A stretch of DNA of 64,000 nt from assembly GCA_015067025.1 (NCBI GenBank), contig SVNC01000004.1, forward strand, positions 1 to 64,000, written 5' to 3'. Of the stretch, positions 32,585 to 40,685 are shown piece after piece (position 1 is the first letter of the stretch; each line of letters starts with the position of its first letter). The notes under the pieces are model-generated. The model worked only from the letters and a program-made list of their open reading frames with translations. It was not told the DNA's origin and made no database searches. A program made the translations under genes and the position numbers. Source of the stretch: Oscillospiraceae bacterium (GTDB lineage Bacteria > Bacillota > Clostridia > Oscillospirales > Ruminococcaceae).

Positions 32585-34315
32585 TTAGTCTCTTACCTTG
32601 ATGTGAACTTCTCTTAACTGCTGTTCTGTTACGTCTCCGGGTGCACCCATCATTAAGTCCTGAGCGTTGCCGTTTAAGGGGAACGCGATAACGTCACGGA
32701 TCGTTTCTTCTTCAGCAATAAGCATTATCATTCTGTCAACACCGGGTGCCATACCTGCGTGAGGAGGAGCACCGAAGGAGAATGCAGTATAAAGTGCACC
32801 GAACTTTGCCTTTACGTCTTCTTCACCGTAACCTGCAATTTCAAATGCCTTCTTCATAATTTCGGGGTTGTGGTTTCTTACCGCACCTGAGGATAATTCC
32901 ACACCGTTACATACGATATCATACTGATATGCGAATATTTCAAGGGGATCCTTGTTGAGCAGTGCGTCCATACCGCCCTGAGGCATCGAGAAGGGGTTAT
33001 GTGTAAAGTCGATCTTGTTTGTTTCGCTGTTAAGCTCGTACATGGGGAAATCTACGATAAAGCAGAATTCAAACTTATCCTTGTTTATTATATCGAGTGT
33101 TTCACCAAGCCAGGTTCTGATCTCGCCTGAAAGTCTGTCAACAACAGCGGGAGCGTCACAGATGAAGAATACCGTTTCGCCGTCCTTGATGCCTGTGATG
33201 TTGATAAGCTCTGTTTTCTGCTCGTCAGATAAGAACTTTGCGATAGGTCCTTTATATTCGTTGCCGTTTAAGGTGAGGTAACCGAGGCCCTTCATGCCGA
33301 TGCTTGTAGCAAACTTTAAGCTGTCTTCAAAGAACTTCTTTGATCTGCCGGCACAATCAGCCACGATACCACGAACGGGCTTGCCCTTGAATAAGGGGAA
33401 TTCTACGTGGGAGAAGAATTCTGTAAGGTCGTTTATGATAAGAGGGTTACGAAGGTCAGGCTTATCTGTACCGTACTTAAGCATTGATTCATAATAAGGA
33501 ATACGCTTAAAGGGTGCGGGAGATATCTCCTTTGTTGTGAACTTCTTGAAGGTGTTATAGATAACCTTTTCAGCTACCTCGAATACGTCTTCCTGAGTAG
33601 CAAATGCCATTTCAAAGTCAAGCTGATAGAATTCACCGGGTGAACGGTCCTGTCTTGCGTCCTCGTCTCTGAAGCAGGGAGCGATCTGGAAGTAACGGTC
33701 AAAGCCACTTGCCATTAAAAGCTGCTTGAACTGCTGGGGTGCCTGAGGAAGTGCGTAGAACTTACCCTTGTGCTTTCTGCTGGGTACTAAATAGTCTCTT
33801 GCACCCTCGGGAGAAGAAGCTGTAAGGATAGGAGTCTGAATTTCCATAAAGCCCATTTCTTCCATCTGGCTTCTGAGATAGCTTAAAATCTTTGAGCGAA
33901 GAATGATGTTATTGTGGATCTTCTGATTTCTTAAATCGAGGAAACGGTATTTCAGTCTTAAATCCTCACGGATAGTTGTAGAAGAAGAAATATCAAAAGG
34001 CAGACCCATCTGGCAGGGGCCTAAGATCTCAAGGCTGTCAGCCTTTACTTCTACCATACCTGTTTCGATCTTTGTGTTGATTGTTTCTTCGTCTCTCTTT
34101 GTAACTTCGCCTGTTATCATGATAACAGTTTCCTTTGATACGTCCTTTAAAAGAGAGTCGTCGGAAAGTACCACTTGAGTGATACCGTAATGGTCGCGAA
34201 GATCTACGAAGATTACGCCGCCGTGGTCACGGATAGTATCTACCCAGCCTGCGATGGTAACCTTTTCGCCGATGTGGTTTAAATTAAGGTCGTTACAAGT
34301 GTGTGTTCTTAGCAT
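32585..34315 (-). CDS. aspS: Aspartyl-tRNA synthetase, probably non-discriminating
   Basis: A 576-residue bacterial-type class II AspRS: N-terminal OB anticodon domain, catalytic core with motif 2 FRDEDARQDRSPGEFYQLD and motif 3 GAPPHAGMAPGVDRM, and the bacterial GAD insertion. In the OB domain IRDHGGVIFVD has His where discriminating enzymes such as E. coli AspRS have Leu. That His is associated with enzymes that also charge tRNA-Asn with Asp. Co-transcription with gatCAB supports this: the mischarged Asp-tRNA-Asn would be the substrate. GGAG precedes the ATG, just after the T-box terminator. Confidence 0.95.
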   Translation of the reverse strand: MLRTHTCNDLNLNHIGEKVTIAGWVDTIRDHGGVIFVDLRDHYGITQVVLSDDSLLKDVSKETVIMITGEVTKRDEETINTKIETGMVEVKADSLEILGPCQMGLPFDISSSTTIREDLRLKYRFLDLRNQKIHNNIILRSKILSYLRSQMEEMGFMEIQTPILTASSPEGARDYLVPSRKHKGKFYALPQAPQQFKQLLMASGFDRYFQIAPCFRDEDARQDRSPGEFYQLDFEMAFATQEDVFEVAEKVIYNTFKKFTTKEISPAPFKRIPYYESMLKYGTDKPDLRNPLIINDLTEFFSHVEFPLFKGKPVRGIVADCAGRSKKFFEDSLKFATSIGMKGLGYLTLNGNEYKGPIAKFLSDEQKTELINITGIKDGETVFFICDAPAVVDRLSGEIRTWLGETLDIINKDKFEFCFIVDFPMYELNSETNKIDFTHNPFSMPQGGMDALLNKDPLEIFAYQYDIVCNGVELSSGAVRNHNPEIMKKAFEIAGYGEEDVKAKFGALYTAFSFGAPPHAGMAPGVDRMIMLIAEEETIRDVIAFPLNGNAQDLMMGAPGDVTEQQLREVHIKVRD

Positions 34316-34373
34316 AGTTTTTCTCCTTTTTAAAAATATATTTATCGTGATCGGGTGCAGATGTCAGAAAAAC

Positions 34374-34626
34374 AAAAAAGACGCCTGCCGCCCACATGGG
34401 ACGAAAGACATCTTCCGCGATACCACCCAAATTGATTGTTTCCAATCCTCTCAAAAAGTCGTTTCGTGACCTGACGTGCGGTTCTACTGACAGCTAAACT
34501 GCTTTCTTCCGCAGGCTACGGAGTGTTCTTCACTTAATATCCTGCTGTCGCACTCTCACCTACTGCGACTCTCTTTGAGCGGTGTTACAAGCTACTCTCT
34601 CCATCTACGCCAAAAATATTTATTTC
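34374..34626 (-). promoter_or_regulatory. T-box riboswitch leader with overlapping Glu/Asn specifier codons
   Basis: The minus-strand leader contains the T-box sequence GGGTGGTATCGCGG (34415-34428). A terminator stem follows (GATGTCT..AGGCGTC around CCC atgt GGG) with TTTTTT at 34374-34379. Upstream is a Stem I with GGAG AGAGTAG on the 5' side and GTGAA G AAC A CTCC on the 3' side. By alignment with glyQS-type loops the specifier is AAC (Asn, 34525-34527), one base offset from GAA (Glu). This matches the two-codon T-box reported for the transamidation operon of Clostridium acetobutylicum. The track ORF 34254..34469 is a shadow. Confidence 0.88.
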
Positions 34627-34632
34627 GGTTAG

Positions 34633-34661
34633 AGTATATCATATTTTTTTTGATGTGTCAA
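34633..34661 (-). promoter_or_regulatory. Promoter of the T-box-aspS-gatCAB operon
   Basis: Minus strand TTGACA, 17-base spacer, TATACT with a TGA extended -10. Transcription would begin near 34626, just before Stem I. Confidence 0.85.
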
Positions 34662-34840
34662 TATATTTTTCCGCATTTTTTAAGTGAATATTACGATTTT
34701 TTGTAAAATGATACGTTTTTCAGTCGTTTGTTTTTTCTGATTTTTAAAATTTTGTCTGATAAAACGATTTCACGATAAAACCGCCTTTTCTTTGCTTCAA
34801 TATCACCAAAAATGCAACTGTAATTTAGTTACATTTCACA
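34662..34840. other. AT-rich gap between divergent units, nothing identified
   Basis: This stretch separates the leftward aspS promoter from the rightward cobU-like promoter. It is AT-rich with no open frame, hairpin or repeat that I can support. Confidence 0.5.
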
Positions 34841-34869
34841 TTGACAACATCTCAAAAATGTTCTATAAT
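34841..34869 (+). promoter_or_regulatory. Promoter of the CobU-like gene and pilT
   Basis: Perfect TTGACA, 17-base spacer, TATAAT. The track ORF start at 34841 is the TTG of this -35 box and therefore not a start codon. Confidence 0.88.
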
Positions 34870-34915
34870 ATTAACAAAATTATGTAATTATAATCAGGTG
34901 TACGAGGAGGTAATT

Positions 34916-35458
34916 ATGACAAACATAACTTTAATTACAGGTGGTGCCGCCAGCGGTAAGACCAGATGGGCGTTGTCCTTTTTCAAAAACTGTGACAACG
35001 TGCTTATCGTAAATACCGGCAAACAGCTCACCGAAGAAACCGTAAACAGAGTAAATTATATCTGCAAGACAAACGGCGTTGACTGGGTGATAATGAATGA
35101 CGTAAAATCCCCCTGCGACGCAGTAAAGGATCATAAATTCTACATATTTGACAGCCTCGCTACCTACACTTCAAACGTCATCCGTGAGGTATGCACCGAC
35201 GTTAATAATATCACTCCCGAACAAAAGGAGCTGGTACGTAAAACAGTCGTTGACAACGTTATCGAAATGATGCAGAGAGTAGAAAAGCTTAACGGTGCAC
35301 TGGTTATCATCACTATCGAACCCGGCTTTTCCGTATGCCCCAAGGATAAGGATCAGATCTTATTCAGAGAAATAATGGGTGCGGTAAATCAGCGTATAGC
35401 AAACACCGCTCAGGAAGTTTACTTATCCGCCAGCGGTATTCAGTTTAAAATAAAGTAA
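34916..35458 (+). CDS. CobU/CobP-like P-loop protein without the guanylylated histidine
   Basis: A 180-residue protein resembling adenosylcobinamide kinase/guanylyltransferase. The P-loop is GGAASGKTRWAL, and FDSLATYTSNVI and FREIMGAVNQRIANTAQEVYLSASGI match later CobU segments. The region that in CobU carries the GMP-accepting His (HHxxRP-type) reads NYICKTNGVDW, with no His, so the guanylyltransferase step looks absent. No other cobalamin genes are nearby. I chose ATG 34916 because AGGAGG lies 6 bases upstream. It is followed after 21 bases by pilT on the same transcript. Function unknown; a nucleotide-binding role is likely. Confidence 0.75.
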   Translation: MTNITLITGGAASGKTRWALSFFKNCDNVLIVNTGKQLTEETVNRVNYICKTNGVDWVIMNDVKSPCDAVKDHKFYIFDSLATYTSNVIREVCTDVNNITPEQKELVRKTVVDNVIEMMQRVEKLNGALVIITIEPGFSVCPKDKDQILFREIMGAVNQRIANTAQEVYLSASGIQFKIK

Positions 35459-35479
35459 GGAAGGGACAGAAAATAAATT

Positions 35480-36523
35480 ATGAGTATTGAAAAATTAATT
35501 GACTTTGCAAGAAGCAAGAATGCATCAGATATACATCTGACAGTGGGTGCACCCACAGCTATAAGAATAAACGGTAAGCTTATGCAGTTCTCAGGTATGG
35601 ACGAACCCCTCGTAAACAAGACTATCCTTTCTATGCTTTCAGCCGAACAGGAAAGAAGATTGGGCGACGGCGATGATATCGACTTCTCCTTCTCCACGGA
35701 AAGCGGTGCAAGACAGAGAGTAAACGTATTCCGCCAGAGCGGTAAGCTTGCGGCAAGTATCCGTCTTTTAAACGAAACAATCCCCTCTTTCTCAGATATC
35801 GGTCTGCCAAACTACGTAACGGAAATGCTTACAGCCTTAAAGGGTCTTATCTTAGTTACAGGTGCGACAGGTAGTGGTAAGTCCACAACACTTGCTACAA
35901 TGGTAGATTACATCAACGCCAACCGTCAGTGTCACATCCTCACCATTGAAGACCCTGTAGAATATCGTTACACTCCCAAGGCGGCTACGATCCGTCAGCG
36001 TGAAATCGGCACGGACGTAAAGGGCTTCAGCTATGCATTAAGAAGTGCCCTCCGTGAAAACCCTGACGTTATCTTAGTCGGCGAAATGCGTGACTATGAA
36101 ACGATTAAGCTTGCTTTAACAGCGGCAGAAACAGGACACTTAGTTCTTGCAACGCTACATACAACAGGTGCTATCCAGACGATCAACCGTATCATTGATG
36201 CATTCCCCAATGAGGAACAGAATCAGGTAAGAATGCAGCTTTCATTCTCACTTAACGGTATCATCTCCCAGTGCCTTATGCCTATGCCCGAGGACAAGGG
36301 CAGAGTTGCCGCCTTTGAAATTCTCCGTAATACAGAAGCTGCTGCTAACCTTATCCGTTCTGAAAAGGTGTTCCAGCTTCGTACAGTAATGCAGGCAGGC
36401 ACAAAGGCCGGTATGGTAACCCTTAACGAAAGCCTTAAGCGTCTGCATCTTGAAGGTAAAGTCAGCAAGGAAACTGCTATGGAATATACCGACGACAAGG
36501 CAGAATTAGCTTCACTTATCTGA
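35480..36523 (+). CDS. pilT: PilT family type IV pilus retraction ATPase
   Basis: PilT hexamers drive pilus retraction and twitching. The 347-residue protein opens with a PAS-like N-terminal domain (ASDIHLTVGAPTAIRINGKL), then Walker A GATGSGKST near residue 130, the Asp box TIEDPVEY, Walker B with ALRENPDVILVGEMRD, the His box HLVLATLHTT, and a C-terminal part with AFEILRNTEAAANLI. The AIRAGE-like helix is present near residue 290 only in altered form. No pilus assembly genes (pilB, pilC, pilin) are adjacent. It follows the CobU-like gene and is closed by a strong terminator. Confidence 0.93.
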   Translation: MSIEKLIDFARSKNASDIHLTVGAPTAIRINGKLMQFSGMDEPLVNKTILSMLSAEQERRLGDGDDIDFSFSTESGARQRVNVFRQSGKLAASIRLLNETIPSFSDIGLPNYVTEMLTALKGLILVTGATGSGKSTTLATMVDYINANRQCHILTIEDPVEYRYTPKAATIRQREIGTDVKGFSYALRSALRENPDVILVGEMRDYETIKLALTAAETGHLVLATLHTTGAIQTINRIIDAFPNEEQNQVRMQLSFSLNGIISQCLMPMPEDKGRVAAFEILRNTEAAANLIRSEKVFQLRTVMQAGTKAGMVTLNESLKRLHLEGKVSKETAMEYTDDKAELASLI

Positions 36524-36551
36524 TAAAATTGAGTTAGTAATATAACTTTTC

Positions 36552-36580
36552 CCCCGACCTCCTTCGAGGTCGGGGATTTT
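36552..36580 (+). terminator. Intrinsic terminator after pilT
   Basis: Ten-base stem CCCCGACCTC/GAGGTCGGGG with a 4-base loop, then ATTTTTAAA. Confidence 0.88.
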
Positions 36581-36595
36581 TAAAGAATATAAAGG

Positions 36596-36628
36596 CAAAA
36601 AAGGTTGCATCAGAAAAGATGCAACCTT
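36596..36628 (-). terminator. Intrinsic terminator after the GGDEF/EAL gene
   Basis: Eleven-base stem AAGGTTGCATC/GATGCAACCTT with a 6-base loop. The minus strand continues TTTTTGCC. Confidence 0.85.
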
Positions 36629-36633
36629 CTCTA

Positions 36634-38274
36634 TTATTTTGAATAAACGGGATTAATAAGTCTGTCTGCAAACTCTTCTTCAGGTAATGGTCTGTCAAAA
36701 TAATAACCCTGAATTATGTTACAGCCCATAGTCTTGAGATTATCAACGGTAGCCGCTTCTTCAACGCCCTCGCAGATCGTTTCCATACTGAGCTCCTTAG
36801 CCATATGCAGTACGTTTTCAAGTACCACAAGACCTCTGTTGTCATCCTTGTTATTGGTAAGGGACTTGTCAAGCTTCAGCACGTCGAAATCAAGGTCCTT
36901 TAAAAGTGCAAGGGATGAATAGCCTGTTCCGAAGTCGTCCATCGATACCACGACGCCATAGCCCTTAAGGTCATCAATTGCTTTTTTGATGGAGTTAAAG
37001 TCGTCTGTATAGGCGGTTTCGGTAAATTCTATCTCAATCATTGACGGTTCGATATCGTAACGGTTGAGTACACGCATTATCTTTTCTGCAAGATGAGGGA
37101 AGCGAAGGTGTATCTTTGAAAAGTTTACCGATACGGGAACTATTCTCTTGCCCTCCTTCTTCCACTTCTTTAAAAGTCGGCAGGTATGTTCAAGCACGAA
37201 CATATCAAGATGCTTTATAAAGCCTGTATGCTCTGCTATGGGGATAAAATCCATAGGAGAAATAAGCTTGCCGTTCTTTTTCCAGCGGATAAGTGCTTCT
37301 GCACCTGTAAGGGTGCGGTTATCTATTCGTACCTTTGGCTGATAGTATACAACAAATTCGTTATTGTTGAGTGCCTCAGGCATTTCAGATTCAAGGATTA
37401 TAAGCTCCAATTCTCTCTTTATAGTACTCTTGTCGTAATATACAACGTCGTGATCGCTCTTTCTTCTTGCGACGTCAAGACAGCTTTCTGCACGGGCAAG
37501 AATAGTATTGATATCAGTTTCCTCATTATCAAGCTTTACAATACCTGCACGAAGCGAGATACTGTAAATCGTCTTTTCTTTACCGTAATAGAAATCTATA
37601 GGGAGCTTTGTAAAATCGGCAAGGTGATCGCTTAAATGCTCTTTTCTTACCATCAGACAGAAGTTATCACTGCCCTGTCGTGAGCATATTTCATCCGTCT
37701 CCATAGTAGTATTCAGCTTCTGGGCGTATTTTATAATAATATCTGTGGTTGCCTGATAGCCAAAAAGGTTATTAAGTACGTTACACCCCTTGACGTTGGC
37801 TCTTATTACTGCATACTGATCAAGCTTGCCTTCTGCAAGAATCTTTTTATAGAACGCCTTGAAGCCTTTGGCATTAGGAATACCGCTTTCTCTGTCAATA
37901 TGGGATAACATTCTCTGTGCTTCTAACGTGTAGGCACAGCTATAGCTCATACAAAGGACGTTTGTGATCAGCTCAAAAGCCTTACGTTCGTCCATAGTCA
38001 TATCTGTAAAGGGCTTTGCAAGATAATAGGTGTAAACAAAGGAGCTGTCCTCATTTGCCCGCTTTATCTTCTTGCTGTAAGGGGCGATCATATTGGGGTC
38101 GTTATATATTTCACTTATCGCTTCATCGCCGATAAAGGAAATAGTGCGGACGATCTTACCGATAAAAAGATGCTTGGCAAGTTCAGAAAACTCGTTGAAT
38201 TCTGAAATACTCTTGACACCGTGGCACAGCACGTCCTGAGTCAGTTTTTCGAGTATCTCAATAGTCTTGTTCAC
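36634..38274 (-). CDS. Cyclic-di-GMP phosphodiesterase with degenerate GGDEF and intact EAL domain
   Basis: A 546-residue soluble protein. An unrecognised N-terminal region (about 1-130) precedes a GGDEF domain whose active motif reads GSDNF and so is probably not a cyclase. The EAL domain is complete: EALIRW, NFSKIHL, EFTET, DDFGTGYSSL, KLDKS, CEGVEE and QGYYFDRPL. It should hydrolyse c-di-GMP, which usually favours motility, fitting its place between pilT and the flagellar operon. I chose the GTG start at 38274, with AAAGGAAG about 7 bases upstream, because the track start lies beyond the transcription start. Confidence 0.9.
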   Translation of the reverse strand: MNKTIEILEKLTQDVLCHGVKSISEFNEFSELAKHLFIGKIVRTISFIGDEAISEIYNDPNMIAPYSKKIKRANEDSSFVYTYYLAKPFTDMTMDERKAFELITNVLCMSYSCAYTLEAQRMLSHIDRESGIPNAKGFKAFYKKILAEGKLDQYAVIRANVKGCNVLNNLFGYQATTDIIIKYAQKLNTTMETDEICSRQGSDNFCLMVRKEHLSDHLADFTKLPIDFYYGKEKTIYSISLRAGIVKLDNEETDINTILARAESCLDVARRKSDHDVVYYDKSTIKRELELIILESEMPEALNNNEFVVYYQPKVRIDNRTLTGAEALIRWKKNGKLISPMDFIPIAEHTGFIKHLDMFVLEHTCRLLKKWKKEGKRIVPVSVNFSKIHLRFPHLAEKIMRVLNRYDIEPSMIEIEFTETAYTDDFNSIKKAIDDLKGYGVVVSMDDFGTGYSSLALLKDLDFDVLKLDKSLTNNKDDNRGLVVLENVLHMAKELSMETICEGVEEAATVDNLKTMGCNIIQGYYFDRPLPEEEFADRLINPVYSK

Positions 38275-38333
38275 AGTATCACTTCCTTTTATCCGACAGC
38301 TATCGAATTTAAGTCGTCTTTCTTTGTATGAAT

Positions 38334-38362
38334 ATATTACCACAAATTTACCCATTTTTCAA
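38334..38362 (-). promoter_or_regulatory. Promoter of the GGDEF/EAL gene
   Basis: Minus strand TTGAAA, 17-base spacer, TAATAT. Confidence 0.72.
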
Positions 38363-38635
38363 GAAAATTTTGTCTCATTTAACCGATTTGGTGATTTTTT
38401 TCACAACAAAGCTAAATTACCAAATTACAACGTAAAATTTTAGCAATTACCCACAACAAAGTAGTAACATTTAGCGAAATGTAAAGGTTTACATATTTTT
38501 TATTTCGTCATTTTAATTAAATTACTTTATGCTTAAATTTTTTATCGTAGCTTAATATTAACTTTTTTTAAGTTTTTTTGTTGCACAATATACATATTAT
38601 GGAATTTTTTACACTTGTTTTAGACAAAATCTGAT
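38363..38635. other. AT-rich gap after the flagellar operon
   Basis: Very AT-rich sequence with runs of A and T and no open frame. A weak AACTT/AAGTT stem is the only hint of a terminator for the preceding long operon. I see no GC-rich hairpin. Confidence 0.5.
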
Positions 38636-40660
38636 TTAAACGTCAGATAACTCATAATTATTCGGGGTTCTGTGATATATTCCATCAAGCTGGGAATAAA
38701 TTTCCGAATAGGTCATCTTGCGGAAATTGATCTTGCATCTGCCGCCGTAATTCGCCTCGTATACCCATATACCGTCCGATTCAACGGAATATACCGTAAT
38801 GTAATGAGGATAACCGTAGGTTACGTTGTCATACGCCATATAATCACCGGGGCGGAAAGAGGTTATCATCCAGTTTTTTATAGCCTCTTCAGTCCATTCG
38901 TTTTCGCTTCTGTTATAGGTGGTCAAGGTATTCTCCCCTGCTCCGTTGGTTTTACCGAAAAGATACTCAAATACCTCCATCGTAAAACCGGCACACTGTA
39001 TACCGCTGTTACCCAAAACCGTACTGCGACCGATAAGGCAGGCACAACCGCTTTCATAACCCGTTGCACAGTAGCTGTGGCAGGTACAGGCTGAGGTCAT
39101 GTAGATGTTATAATAATTGCCTAACTTGTAGCTGTGCATATAGTCGTTTATCTGTCTGTCGTGCAGTCCCTCCATCATCTCATCAAGACGAGTCTTTACC
39201 TTATCCTGCTCGTCATCCTTTCGTACGATAACAAAGGGTATATTCACCGTTCCGCAATAATTGCCCGTGCCTGATACCGACATACTGCCGTTTCCTGCTT
39301 CAATATTGTTACTGTAGGAATTAATAATATAGTCTGTTTCATTCTGCAAAGTGTAATTACCGAAGGTTATAGTCGGCAAGGGGGTCACCTCTGCTCCCGT
39401 GTAGGTAGTATTATCACAGAGCAGCTTACAGTTACTGATATCAAGAGGTAAAATATTAAAGGGAATTTCTCTTACCGTCCCTGCACTGCTACCCATACCT
39501 GTAACTGTGATTATGGTAGTACCTGCATTTACGTTATTTTCAAAGGTAAGATAGTAATCCGCACCGTATATAAGCTCAACGCCGTTGTAGGTCAGAATTA
39601 CCTCAGGACGGATATATTCACCCGTATAGGTCTGGTCCGGGATAGCGGTAACCTGTGCCATATCAAGAACAGTCATATCGGCTATCTTTACACTATCCGT
39701 TAGAGTGCCGCTGTAATTACCTATTCCCGTTACAGTGACATTGGCGTAGTTTTCTTCCTCTGTTACTGCTATGGTATAATCAGTATCTTTAACAAGTACA
39801 ATATCACCATACTTTACTTTTATCTCATAGCTGCTGAAATCTTCAGAAAAAACTGCATCTATACTGCCCTTTGATATATCAGCGGGAGTTATATTAAACT
39901 GCTTTGAGATAATCCCGCCATAACTGCCTATACCCGTTATGGTAGCAATGCCCGTACCTACGTTTATATTGTTTTCATAGCTTACGATAAAATCGGTATT
40001 TAAGACAAGCTCTTTACCAAGACAGCTTACCGTCACCTCAGAACTGAGTGCGTCTCCCGTATAGACTGCATCAGCAAGGCTTATTTCGCCCTGCGTAATG
40101 GGTATCCCCATCACGTTGAAGGTAATTTCCCTGCTTCCCGTCAGATTGCCTGCACCTGTAACTGTTGCAATAACTGTACCATTGGTATTTTTTCTATAGC
40201 TTACGGTAAAATCAGTACCCTCTTTAAAATATCTGCCCTCTGCTGACACACCAACCTTAGGCGTTTCAGAAAGTGCAAAAACGTCCGATACCGTGATCTC
40301 TGTCTGTTCTATCGGTCTTGCCTTTATGGTAAAGGCCTTTTCCACGCTTCCGTAAAAATTGCCCGTGCCGTTTATAATAACTGTTGCCGTTCCAAGAGCT
40401 TTATTATCCTTGTAGCTTACAGTAAAATCCTTACCTAAAGAAAGAACGTACTCCCCGTATTTTATTTCGGGTATCGGCTTTGCACCTTTAGGTGCGTAAT
40501 AAACCTCGCCTATATCAGAAAAATCACAGTCTGATATTTCGTTTGTAAGAGCAGAGGAGCTTGTGCTGAGCAAAGAAAAAACGGCAGGAAGTATCATCAG
40601 CGTACATAGTAATACTGCTATAAGCTTTATAGCATTGTACCTGATACCTCTTGCCGTCAT
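38636..40660 (-). CDS. Secreted protein with Ig-like repeats and a papain-like cysteine hydrolase domain
   Basis: A 674-residue exported protein: signal peptide or anchor (AVLLCTLMILPAVFSLL), then six repeats of an MBG/Ig-like type with DFTVSYxxNxxxGTATVxxxGxGNYxG. A C-terminal domain (about 485-674) follows, with a Cys-rich segment (CTCHSYC..CAC) and a probable Cys-His-Asn active site (GIQCAGF, YPHYITV, YEANYGG), resembling NlpC/P60 or CHAP amidases in layout. No exact family is recognised. It starts 25 bases after the fapA stop with AAAGGA at 7 bases, so it is the last gene of the flagellar transcript. A wall-remodelling role is possible but unproven. Confidence 0.75.
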   Translation of the reverse strand: MTARGIRYNAIKLIAVLLCTLMILPAVFSLLSTSSSALTNEISDCDFSDIGEVYYAPKGAKPIPEIKYGEYVLSLGKDFTVSYKDNKALGTATVIINGTGNFYGSVEKAFTIKARPIEQTEITVSDVFALSETPKVGVSAEGRYFKEGTDFTVSYRKNTNGTVIATVTGAGNLTGSREITFNVMGIPITQGEISLADAVYTGDALSSEVTVSCLGKELVLNTDFIVSYENNINVGTGIATITGIGSYGGIISKQFNITPADISKGSIDAVFSEDFSSYEIKVKYGDIVLVKDTDYTIAVTEEENYANVTVTGIGNYSGTLTDSVKIADMTVLDMAQVTAIPDQTYTGEYIRPEVILTYNGVELIYGADYYLTFENNVNAGTTIITVTGMGSSAGTVREIPFNILPLDISNCKLLCDNTTYTGAEVTPLPTITFGNYTLQNETDYIINSYSNNIEAGNGSMSVSGTGNYCGTVNIPFVIVRKDDEQDKVKTRLDEMMEGLHDRQINDYMHSYKLGNYYNIYMTSACTCHSYCATGYESGCACLIGRSTVLGNSGIQCAGFTMEVFEYLFGKTNGAGENTLTTYNRSENEWTEEAIKNWMITSFRPGDYMAYDNVTYGYPHYITVYSVESDGIWVYEANYGGRCKINFRKMTYSEIYSQLDGIYHRTPNNYELSDV

Positions 40661-40685
40661 GGTTTATTCCTTTCGCCTGTATGGA

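Noticed and set aside
34841-34915. N-terminal extension of the CobU-like protein from the track start
   Set aside because: The TTG at 34841 is the -35 box of a consensus promoter, and a strong AGGAGG site serves the ATG at 34916.
36716-37635. Plus-strand ORFs of 68, 64 and 149 residues within the GGDEF/EAL gene
   Set aside because: They lie antisense to a well-supported gene and match no family.
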